Assembly: GCF_900167905.1 (NCBI RefSeq) | Contig: NZ_FUYZ01000001.1 | Span: forward strand, 372,001 to 436,000 | DNA: 64,000 nucleotides | DNA from: Soonwooa buanensis | GTDB taxonomy: Bacteria; Bacteroidota; Bacteroidia; Flavobacteriales; Weeksellaceae | Direction: 5' to 3' | In this document: in pieces, positions 57,955-64,000 of the stretch | Layout of the letters: each line of letters starts with the position of its first letter | How positions within the stretch are numbered: position 1 is the stretch's first letter | Made by a program: the position numbers and the translations under genes | Notes under the pieces: model-generated | Seen by the model: the letters and a program-made list of their open reading frames with translations, nothing else | Databases searched by the model: none | Told to the model about the DNA's origin: nothing

Positions 57955-58569
57955 TTATCTGCTAATTTTTGAAAAAACATAAAACATTTCTGTTGCTATC
58001 TGCAAACTTCTTTCCGCATATACTTGTGATTGTTCTGGTGTATTGTCTGAAATTTTAGGGTCTTCAAATGTGATAGGTATTCTTTTTTCTGCACCTGCAA
58101 TAAATGGACATCCTCCGTCTGCCTGTGAACAAGTCATAATAGCTGCAAATGCTGATACAGGATTAAAAGGGTTATCATATTTTTTAGAAAAACCAATTAT
58201 AGGTAAAGCATTATCGCTATACTTAATAGCATATACAGGATTGTTACTTTCTACAATTTTGAAAATATTAAAACCTTGATTTATCAATGTTTCTGCAACT
58301 ATTGGAAACAATGCAGTTTCTTCTGTGCCACCCGAATAGCAGGTTACATTTGGTATATTAAAATGTGCTGATGCTACTTGTGCCCAAACTTGCGATAAAT
58401 GGCTTCTGCGTGAATTATGCGTACAAATGAAATTGATATTTATTTCCTGGTTATCATTTACTTTTTGCTGTATAAAATCTATCAACGGCTGCAATACACC
58501 TTTACGCTCTTTTCTGATATTCTGTAAATCAATACTATTATTAATGATTTCGATTAGTTTCTGATACAT
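57955..58569 (-). CDS. Arsenate reductase-type low-molecular-weight phosphatase
   Basis: 204 residues. INFICTHNSRRSHLSQVW has the C-x5-R phosphate loop, and PITFEDPKISDNTPEQSQVYAERSLQIATEMFYVF ends with the expected D-P region. Longer than classic ArsC by an N-terminal helix. Reduces arsenate to arsenite, or removes phosphate from arsenical intermediates. Part of the ars operon between DUF6428 and ACR3. Confidence 0.88.
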   Translation of the reverse strand: MYQKLIEIINNSIDLQNIRKERKGVLQPLIDFIQQKVNDNQEININFICTHNSRRSHLSQVWAQVASAHFNIPNVTCYSGGTEETALFPIVAETLINQGFNIFKIVESNNPVYAIKYSDNALPIIGFSKKYDNPFNPVSAFAAIMTCSQADGGCPFIAGAEKRIPITFEDPKISDNTPEQSQVYAERSLQIATEMFYVFSKISR

Positions 58570-58588
58570 TGTATTTTGGTTTTAGTAT

Positions 58589-59053
58589 TTAACAGCATCC
58601 CGAATTAGGTGTACAGCAAGCATTATTCAAGTCTGATAATTTTACTTTCTGTTTTTCGGCAGGAATACCGCAAGCATCTTGAGCTAAACAAGCGGTTTGT
58701 TTGTTCTTCAGTATAAAGTGATTTCCGTTAAAATCTAAGTCGTATTTGCCAATCGTTTCACTTTGGTATTCTACTTCTATTTCTGCATCTTCAATACCTA
58801 ATTTTTCTTCAGATAATTTGATGATGTTTAATAGTTTGGTTGGCTTTAATCTGTGTTCAAAATCGTTCGCATTCCATAATTGGAAATTGACAACTTTTTC
58901 ATTTCTTATGGTTCCGCCACAATCAATAAAATGTTTTGTGATTACACCTACTTCTGTAACGTGGAAATGTTCCGGTACAAACGTTCCATTCTCTAATTGA
59001 AATTCAACATTATCTAATGCTGGTAAGATTTCTTTGATGTTTGATAGTTTCAT
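58589..59053 (-). CDS. DUF6428 protein of the ars operon
   Basis: 154 residues: LPALDNVEFQLENGTFVPEHFHVTEVGVITKHFIDCGGTIRNEKVVNFQLW is the family core. It has many cysteines late (TACLAQDACG, ACCTPNSGCC), suited to binding As(III). It is regularly found with ArsR and ACR3 in Bacteroidetes; the activity is not established. Possible ArsR site at 59131-59146 upstream. Confidence 0.75.
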   Translation of the reverse strand: MKLSNIKEILPALDNVEFQLENGTFVPEHFHVTEVGVITKHFIDCGGTIRNEKVVNFQLWNANDFEHRLKPTKLLNIIKLSEEKLGIEDAEIEVEYQSETIGKYDLDFNGNHFILKNKQTACLAQDACGIPAEKQKVKLSDLNNACCTPNSGCC

Positions 59054-59130
59054 AAAATTTCTATTTTATTATGATATTCTGTTATGCTTTATTATTCTGT
59101 ATTTAAGGCTCTATTATTAGAATATGTTAC

Positions 59131-59146
59131 ATTGCAATATGACGAT
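59131..59146. promoter_or_regulatory. Second ArsR operator-like site
   Basis: ATTGCAATATGACGAT, a degenerate copy of the palindrome in front of arsR (59516-59531), located between arsR and the DUF6428 gene. Confidence 0.5.
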
Positions 59147-59170
59147 ATTAAAATGTATAAAAAAATGCTT

Positions 59171-59500
59171 TTAACAGCATTGATTTACTTTTACTTCCTG
59201 CTCAAAGAATTGATTAAAAAGCCCTTGTACTTCTTTCCATTTCTTTTCTTCTATACAATAACAAACTGATTTTCCTTCTATCGTTCCTTGTATGATACCG
59301 ATGTTTTTTAACTCCTTTAAGTGTTGCGAAATAGTTGCCTGTGCCAAACCTAATTCATCTACCAAATGATTGCAAATACAGGCTTTCTGATTGATAATAT
59401 ATTGAAGTATTGCTACCCTTGCAGGATGCCCCAACACTTTAAACAAAGAAGACAATTTATTTTGTTCATCTGAAAATATATCTGATTTAGTAAGTCCCAT
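59171..59500 (-). CDS. arsR: ArsR-family metalloregulator
   Basis: 109 residues. Winged helix: LFKVLGHPARVAILQYIINQKACICNHLVDELGLAQATISQHLKELKNIGIIQGTIEGKSVCYCIEE. The C-I-C pair in the ACICNHL helix is a usual As(III)/Sb(III) site. A Cys pair ends the protein (NQCC). It represses the ars operon until arsenite binds. A near-perfect operator palindrome lies 15 bases upstream. Confidence 0.92.
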   Translation of the reverse strand: MGLTKSDIFSDEQNKLSSLFKVLGHPARVAILQYIINQKACICNHLVDELGLAQATISQHLKELKNIGIIQGTIEGKSVCYCIEEKKWKEVQGLFNQFFEQEVKVNQCC

Positions 59501-59515
59501 AGCTCATATTTTAAT

Positions 59516-59531
59516 ATCGCAATATTACGAT
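59516..59531. promoter_or_regulatory. ArsR operator palindrome
   Basis: ATCGCAATATTACGAT: perfect 16-bp inverted repeat of the form ATCG-n-AATATT-n-CGAT just upstream of arsR, the expected autoregulatory site. Confidence 0.65.
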
Positions 59532-59579
59532 GTTATTTTTTAACTGCAAAATGTTTTATGAAAAAAAATTGTATTGAGT

Positions 59580-60797
59580 TTAGTTGATGTATTGTTCAAC
59601 TGCTTTATCCAACTCTTCACTGATTACTTTGGCATAAATCTGAGTAATACCAATATCTGAATGGTCTAACAGTTTTGAAACATATTCTATCCGCATACCA
59701 TTATTTAAAGCATTGGTAGCAAATGTATGACGGCTTAAATGGAAAGATAAACCAAAAGGCAATTCCATATCCTTACCAATTCTTCGTAACTTCTGACCAC
59801 ACAAAATATTTTTGGCATTGATGATATGGGCTTGGTATTCCTCATTACTATCGAACAATTCTACATCTTCAATAATTGGGAAAACAAAATCCGTAGGTTG
59901 TGAAAATTCGGTTTTGTATTGGTTCAAAATATCAATCGCAATCTGACCGATTTTAAAATTATGGGTTCTTTTGGTTTTGCGAATATCCTTTGTAATGCGT
60001 TGTTCTTTCTCATTGTAATCTTTCCATTTCAAACTCACTACATCACTAAAACGTAATCCACCTGCATACACCGCAAAAATGAACATATCTCTAAATATTT
60101 CGTCCTTTCCGGTATATTCAATTTTTAGGGTTCTTAGCTTTTCAATCTGCTCTTTGTTTAGATATAAACGTTTGCCTTTATCTCTTTTTACTTTCACTTT
60201 TGAAAATGGATAAATAGCTTCCAAAATAATATCTTCCCTTTGTGCATCCCGAAACATTACCGATAAAATCAACAAAGAATAGTGAACCGTTGTAGCTCCA
60301 TTTTTCAACGTATTGGAAAGATAGTTTACGTAGTCTTTCAACATTGTAACTGTAATATCATCGAAATACACATCTCTATGCCCTACAAATTTTTCAAACT
60401 TAGCAACATACTGTTTATAATTTTTGTAAGTGGCAACCGATACAGTTCCTTTTATACGCTCACAACGATTGTAAGCATATTCAAAGAAGTTTGCCATATC
60501 CTTACCCTTAATGGCTTCTTTTAGTTTTCTTGCTGATACAGATTTACGTTTGCGTTCGTGGTCGGCTACTGTTCCTTCAGCATCGGCAATTTTTTGAGAA
60601 AGAAAAGCATTCATTCTTGCACTATTCGGGTGGTTCTTTTTGATTTTCTGCTTTTCATCATCCCACTCATTTTGCTTCAGCTTTACTCCGGTAGCTACAA
60701 ACTTGGCTTTTCTATCCTTTATAACCCTTATGAACAACGGACTATGACCTGTTTTATCTTCTTGATTTGTTCTAAGAACTAATTTTATTGATGCCAT
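59580..60797 (-). CDS. Tyrosine recombinase, island integrase
   Basis: 405 residues from MASIKLVLRTNQED (60797). The N-terminal arm-binding domain is followed by a SAM-like core-binding domain (DMANFFEYAYNRCERIKGTVSVATYKNYKQYVAKFEKF). The catalytic domain has the first arginine in YAGGLRFSDVVSLKW, the H-x-x-R in SFHLSRHTFATNALNNGMRIEYVSKLLDHSDI and the tyrosine in ITQIYAKV. It lacks the extra segment of integron integrases, so it belongs to the island and not to the cassette array. The right end of the island is 240 bases away. Confidence 0.92.
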   Translation of the reverse strand: MASIKLVLRTNQEDKTGHSPLFIRVIKDRKAKFVATGVKLKQNEWDDEKQKIKKNHPNSARMNAFLSQKIADAEGTVADHERKRKSVSARKLKEAIKGKDMANFFEYAYNRCERIKGTVSVATYKNYKQYVAKFEKFVGHRDVYFDDITVTMLKDYVNYLSNTLKNGATTVHYSLLILSVMFRDAQREDIILEAIYPFSKVKVKRDKGKRLYLNKEQIEKLRTLKIEYTGKDEIFRDMFIFAVYAGGLRFSDVVSLKWKDYNEKEQRITKDIRKTKRTHNFKIGQIAIDILNQYKTEFSQPTDFVFPIIEDVELFDSNEEYQAHIINAKNILCGQKLRRIGKDMELPFGLSFHLSRHTFATNALNNGMRIEYVSKLLDHSDIGITQIYAKVISEELDKAVEQYIN

Positions 60798-60811
60798 AAA
60801 AAAAAGTATTA

Positions 60812-61034
60812 AGTTTGTTGTACTAAATAAATGAAACGAGTGCAATTTGATGAAACCCTTTATTTATCAGATATTTCAAAGCGGTGCAACCTAATACAAA
60901 GATACAACATTTGGTACAACAATACTATCTTTTCATTGCTTTTTTATGCGTTATTTTATTCCTATCGTTTTTATAACTTATTGATAAATAGGTATTTTAG
61001 TGCAAAATGCGACATACGATTTAATACTTTTAAT
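60812..61034. other. Island right end with arm-site-like motifs
   Basis: Non-coding. GTTGTAC/GTACAAC motifs lie upstream of the integrase (about 60817) and again near 60902 and 60917, similar to AAGTACAAC at the left end. Ends in CTTTTAAT, the inverse of the left terminus. Confidence 0.5.
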
Positions 61035-61230
61035 AACACGGTATTGGCAAAATGGCGGGTTAAGGGAGAAATTGAAAGTTTCTCCTTTTTTTGTAGCAAC
61101 AGCCATTTATATTTCCTTTTTTCATAAATTTAAAAAATAGTAAAAGGCTGTTGCTTAGCTTAGTGCAAGATTGAAAGTTTAGGCTTTCTAATCCGCCACT
61201 ATCGCCAATACGCGGCCCGTTATCTGCAAT
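61034..61230 (+). repeat. attC-like palindrome 6, right part
   Basis: TAACACGGTATTGGCAAAAT then GGCGGG, a central inverted repeat (AGCAACAGCC against GGCTGTTGCT), then CCGCCA, box GCCAATAC, 7-nt spacer GCGGCCC and GTTATCTGCAA. Junction after G61219. The left box is duplicated at 32872-32883 across the island. Confidence 0.75.
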
Positions 61231-61289
61231 GATATATGATGCATCGTCCTAAAATAGGTTGACCAAAAATTAAGCACTTTTATTAAACA

Positions 61290-61727
61290 ATGGACTTAAC
61301 AAATGGACAAGCCTGCCGAATTCTAGCGAATGCGCAGAATCGTGAGAACCTTGAAATAAACAACAAATCTCGAACAAAAAGAAACGGCAAAAAAACCTCT
61401 TTCGAATTCAAAATTTTCGTCATTTCGCAAATCAATAATGGGCAAATTTCCACTAACTTTGCTTCAAAGAAGTATGATATTTCCAGAAGTACAATGGATT
61501 ATTGGCGAAAAAAATTAAGTAATTACACCTCAAAAAGTAAAGCCATGAGCAAAGAATTAGAGATTAAAAAATTAAAAGAAAAGCTCCAAGAACTGGAGTG
61601 GATAAAGGATTTTCAACAAGATGTTATCGTAGAATTTGAAAAAGTTACAGGCAAGGAACTTTCAAAGGAATTATTGCCCAAACATTTAGCAAACGAGATT
61701 CAGAAGAGAAAGAACAAGCTAAAATAA
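61290..61727 (+). CDS. IS3-family transposase OrfA
   Basis: 145 residues with a helix-turn-helix (FKIFVISQINNGQISTNFASKKYDISRSTMDYWRKKLSNY) and a leucine-rich coiled coil (KELEIKKLKEKLQELEWIKDFQQDVIVEFE). Binds the inverted repeats. OrfB continues in the -1 frame near the end of OrfA, so a fused OrfAB made by frameshift in the A-rich stretch before the stop is expected, as in IS3 elements generally. Confidence 0.9.
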   Translation: MDLTNGQACRILANAQNRENLEINNKSRTKRNGKKTSFEFKIFVISQINNGQISTNFASKKYDISRSTMDYWRKKLSNYTSKSKAMSKELEIKKLKEKLQELEWIKDFQQDVIVEFEKVTGKELSKELLPKHLANEIQKRKNKLK

Positions 61728-61798
61728 AGCTTCTGTATCAAGTTTTTGGGATTTCAAAACAAGCTTATTATCAACGTCAAAAATCTTTTCAGAGACAA

Positions 61799-62578
61799 AT
61801 GTCTATCAATGAAAAAGTTATTGAAATAGTTCAAAAAATACGAAAAAGACAACGTAAAATGGGAACTAGAAAACTCTACGATAAAATGAAATCTGAACTT
61901 TTAAAAAACAACATCAAAATGGGAAGAGATGCTTTATTCACGCTACTTCGCAACCACGGAATGCTCATCAAAAAGAACAAATGTTATCACATAACAACCG
62001 ATTCAAAACATTTTTATTACACATCTCCTAATCTGCTGAAAGAGACTGAATTAACACACGCTGAACAAGCTGTTGTTTGTGATATCACTTACATTAAAAC
62101 CGATCAAGGACACGCTTATTTATCGCTTGTTACGGATCCATATTCCAAGCAAATCATGGGTTATGCTCTGGAAGACAACATGAAAGTAGAAATGGTGAAA
62201 AAAGCCCTAAAAATGGCGCATAACAAGCTGCAATTTGGATTAGAAAACATCATTCATCACTCTGACCGAGGATTGCAATATTGCTGTCCAGATTACACGG
62301 AATTTGCCAGGAAATTAGGATTTAAAATGAGTACCACTCAGAAATACGATCCTTACGAAAACGCTGTAGCAGAAAGGATTAACGGGATTCTTAAATACGA
62401 ATTTGGATTTAAAAATGTTATTAAAGATTTAAAAACCGCTCAAAAAATGATTAAGGAAGCTGTGGACATCTACAACAACGAAAGAACGCATTGGAGCCTA
62501 GGTTTGAAGACGCCTGCGCAAGCTCATAACGAGTTCAATAAACACATTTATAAATCTTATTCAAAAAAATCTGCATGA
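61799..62578 (+). CDS. IS3-family transposase OrfB (DDE)
   Basis: 259 residues from ATG 61799; the frame is open further upstream, reading LLYQVFGISKQAYYQRQK, and meets OrfA in the -1 frame. HTH_21-like region KRQRKMGTRKLYDKM. rve domain with D in VVCDITYIKTD, D in HHSDRGLQYCC and E in ENAVAERINGILKYEFG. All three catalytic residues are present. Confidence 0.92.
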   Translation: MSINEKVIEIVQKIRKRQRKMGTRKLYDKMKSELLKNNIKMGRDALFTLLRNHGMLIKKNKCYHITTDSKHFYYTSPNLLKETELTHAEQAVVCDITYIKTDQGHAYLSLVTDPYSKQIMGYALEDNMKVEMVKKALKMAHNKLQFGLENIIHHSDRGLQYCCPDYTEFARKLGFKMSTTQKYDPYENAVAERINGILKYEFGFKNVIKDLKTAQKMIKEAVDIYNNERTHWSLGLKTPAQAHNEFNKHIYKSYSKKSA

Positions 62579-62765
62579 TGTTGTTGGTGAAAAAAATCGG
62601 TAAAAAAATGTGGGAAAATCAACTGGACAAAGCGAAGGAAATTTTTCCAAATTTTATTCCGACATTAAAAACAAAAATTCCTATTTTTAAATCGTGAAAC
62701 AAATCCTAAATATTAACCAAAAAGAGTCAACCTATTTCAGGACATGACACAAGTCCCTGCAAATA

Positions 62766-63263
62766 ATGAATACAAAGAAATTTAAACACACATTAAGTTC
62801 AATTCTTTTTGCTTCAACTTCACTGCTCTATTTTCTTCTTGCGTATATTGGATATGGAAAACAAAATCTAGACTTGTCAGAATATTCACAATATCAAAAT
62901 ACTATAATTAACAAAGGAATTGGAATTCATTATGAAAGTAAAGGAAGAAAATCTCAAGTGTTTTATATTGCTTTAAATAATTTGGATGAAAAACTTGGAA
63001 TTTATCGAATGTCTAAAAATTATGATGATTTACTTGATAAAATAAAAATTGGAGATTCAATAAAAGTGTATTATCGACCAAACTCTAATGAAAAAGAGAA
63101 TATCAATATTGATTTAGTTCAAGTTGAAAAAAATGGTAAAATTCTAATTAGCAAAAATGAATATGAAAATAAAGAAAGTGCTCTAATTTACATTGGACTG
63201 ATTGCTGGAATTGGAACTTTATTTTTGGCATTTCGACATTACAAATATGGTTATATTTTTTAG
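62766..63263 (+). CDS. Small membrane protein, cassette cargo
   Basis: 165 residues with membrane helices near both ends (LSSILFASTSLLYFLLAYIGYG and LIYIGLIAGIGTLFLAFRHY). Between them is a periplasmic or cytoplasmic beta domain (GIGIHYESKGRKSQVFYIALNNLDEKLGIYRMS...SIKVYYRPNSNEKENI). Similar in plan to short DUF3592-like proteins. It stands between the IS3 and attC-like palindrome 7. Function unknown. Confidence 0.6.
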   Translation: MNTKKFKHTLSSILFASTSLLYFLLAYIGYGKQNLDLSEYSQYQNTIINKGIGIHYESKGRKSQVFYIALNNLDEKLGIYRMSKNYDDLLDKIKIGDSIKVYYRPNSNEKENINIDLVQVEKNGKILISKNEYENKESALIYIGLIAGIGTLFLAFRHYKYGYIF

Positions 63264-63268
63264 CCACA

Positions 63269-63342
63269 AAAAAACTTCCGCTAACATTGTATTGGCAAAA
63301 TGCGGGGTCAAATTTAAAATAGAAAATTTTGTAATATTTTGC
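63269..63342 (+). repeat. attC-like palindrome 7, left part (broken)
   Basis: TTCCGCTAAC, ATT, GTATTGGC, AAAATGCGGGGTCAAAT, then the copy stops after about 70 bases where the IS256 transposase sequence begins. The left outer arm GCTAAC does not match the right arm of palindrome 6 (GTTATC), unlike all other neighbouring pairs. Confidence 0.7.
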
Positions 63343-64000
63343 CGTTGAGATTTTCAATTAAATTTGTGGTGTAAATGATTTTTCGTATTTCGAGAGAAAA
63401 TTCAAAGAATACGGTCAACTCATCCCAATTGTTTCGCCAGGATTGGATAGCATAAGAATATTTACTTTCCCATTTGTCTGCAAAATCACCCAGAGCTGCT
63501 TGAGCCGCTTGTTTTGTTGGAGCGGAGTAAATATGCTTCATATCGGCAGAAAATTCTTTTCTGTCCTTCCAAACCACATATTTGCAGGCTTTTCTTATTT
63601 GATGGACAACGCAAATTTGGGTTTGAGATTCAGGAAAGACGGAACGGATGGTTTGGGTAAATCCGTTTAAGTTATCGGTAGCGGTGATGAGAATATCCTC
63701 CACACCACGGGCTTTTAAATCCGTGAGAACACTCATCCAGAAGGCTGAGCTTTCATTTTTTCCAAGCCACATTCCCAAGACCTCCTTTCTCCCGTCATGG
63801 TATAATCCCACAGCCAGATAAACGGTTTTATTAATGACTTTGGAATTTTCTCTTACCTTGAAAACAATCCCATCCATCCAGACAATGAGATACAAATCTT
63901 CAAGCGGGCGGTTCTGCCAGCTCACAACTTCACGGGCAACCGCATTGGTGATTCGTGAGATGGTAGAGGTAGAAACCTCAAAATTATACATCTCTTTAAT
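63314..64000 (-). pseudogene. IS256-family transposase, truncated at 3' end, runs off window
   Basis: The visible part reads VSTSTISRITNAVAREVVSWQNRPLEDLYLIVWMDGIVFKVREN (first catalytic aspartate), DNLNGFTQTIRSVFPESQTQICVVHQIRKACKYV (second), and RKIIYTTNLIENLNGKI with the glutamate. Normal members continue with about 70 more residues (R-K-...); here the frame leaves the gene at about 63343 and reads six codons of attC-like sequence to a chance stop. The start of the gene lies beyond base 64000. A remnant, not an active element. Confidence 0.88.

Larger units (their letters stand above)
32884..61034. mobile_element. 28.15-kb integrative genomic island with own tyrosine recombinase
   Basis: Begins ATTAAAAG (32884-32891) and ends CTTTTAAT (61027-61034), an inverted pair. 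It is flanked by the imperfect direct repeat TAACATTGTATT / TAACACGGTATT; removing it restores attC-like palindrome 6. The recombinase gene lies at the right end. GTACAAC motifs occur near both ends as possible arm sites. Cargo: phage-lysis-like genes, PIN/ImmA-IrrE pair, CBASS, VirE-type ATPase, metal and arsenic resistance. No relaxase, coupling protein or Tra gene is seen, so it is not self-transmissible as it stands. Confidence 0.75.
61246..62743 (+). mobile_element. IS3-family insertion sequence
   Basis: Terminal inverted repeats GTCCTAAAATAGGTTGAC (61246-61263) and, inverted, GTCAACCTATTTCAGGAC (62726-62743), 17 of 18 matching. Two overlapping-frame genes, orfA and orfB. No target duplication can be seen at the ends, which suggests a rearrangement at the element. 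Confidence 0.88.

Noticed and set aside
59580-60797. Tyrosine recombinase as the integron integrase of the cassette array
   Set aside because: It lies inside the island that interrupts palindrome 6, next to the island's own end, and its sequence shows no extra IntI-type segment. It fits island integration, not cassette exchange.
32884-61034. Island as a complete integrative conjugative element
   Set aside because: No relaxase, coupling protein or Tra-type gene is present. Only DUF6943, the VirE/RteC-like protein and the integrase recall such elements.
1213-63342. CRISPR array
   Set aside because: The repeats are about 200 bp, separated by whole genes, and palindromic with arms specific to each neighbour. 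No short regular repeat-spacer series occurs in the window.

Overview
The window looks like an accessory region of a Flavobacteriia chromosome (Bacteroidota; a Weeksellaceae genus such as Chryseobacterium or Elizabethkingia is my guess). The grounds are the AT-rich composition, the TAnnTTTG-type -7 boxes, and genes typical of the group: fused CusA-TolC, DUF6943, VirE/RteC proteins and Bacteroidetes Mu-like phage genes. The genus is inference.

The backbone is a series of single- or two-gene cassettes separated by about 200-bp imperfect palindromes (attC1 to attC7 below), at 1-2403, 27384-32883 and 61035-63342. The outer box on the left side of each palindrome is complementary to the outer box on the right side of the PREVIOUS palindrome, not to its own. 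That is what integron gene cassettes joined at G^TTAGC-like points should show. Cargo: a DUF389 membrane protein (cut by the window start), an HxlR regulator with a VOC protein, a membrane protein, an ATPase-DUF4435 putative defence protein, a lincosamide nucleotidyltransferase-like protein, an AraC regulator with an RclC/YkgB-like protein, and a small membrane protein. No integron integrase is visible.

Two large elements sit inside attC sites. (1) A 24,980-bp Mu-like transposable prophage (2404-27383) splits attC2 and is flanked by an ACACAT duplication. It has a CI-like repressor, MuA and MuB, early genes, a complete diversity-generating retroelement (two variable repeats in two small paralogous genes, one template repeat, one reverse transcriptase), head genes (terminase, portal, MuF with a toxin-like tail, gpG, protease, capsid), an M15 endolysin, a fibre-like protein and a Dam-type methylase. 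I see no tail tube, sheath, tape measure or baseplate gene although both ends are present, so it may be a capsid-forming satellite-like element. (2) A 28,151-bp island (32884-61034) splits attC6. It carries its own tyrosine recombinase, a phage-lysis-like four-gene set, a PIN/ImmA-IrrE pair, a type II CBASS operon (CD-NTase, Cap2, Cap3, a membrane effector candidate, plus LRAT-like and YegP-like genes), a VirE-type ATPase with an RteC-like part, and metal and arsenic resistance genes (VIT, P1B ATPase, CusAB with fused outer-membrane factor, ACR3, ArsC, ArsR).

The right end holds an IS3-family element inside the cassette array, and an IS256-family transposase that is broken at attC7 and runs off the window.

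The strongest points for follow-up are the integron-like array, the DGR, the tail-less Mu-like element, the island's use of an attC as its target, a probable small RNA antisense to the late operon next to the MuF-toxin gene, and the extended CBASS operon. All family assignments come from reading motifs and remembered family features; no database search was run.
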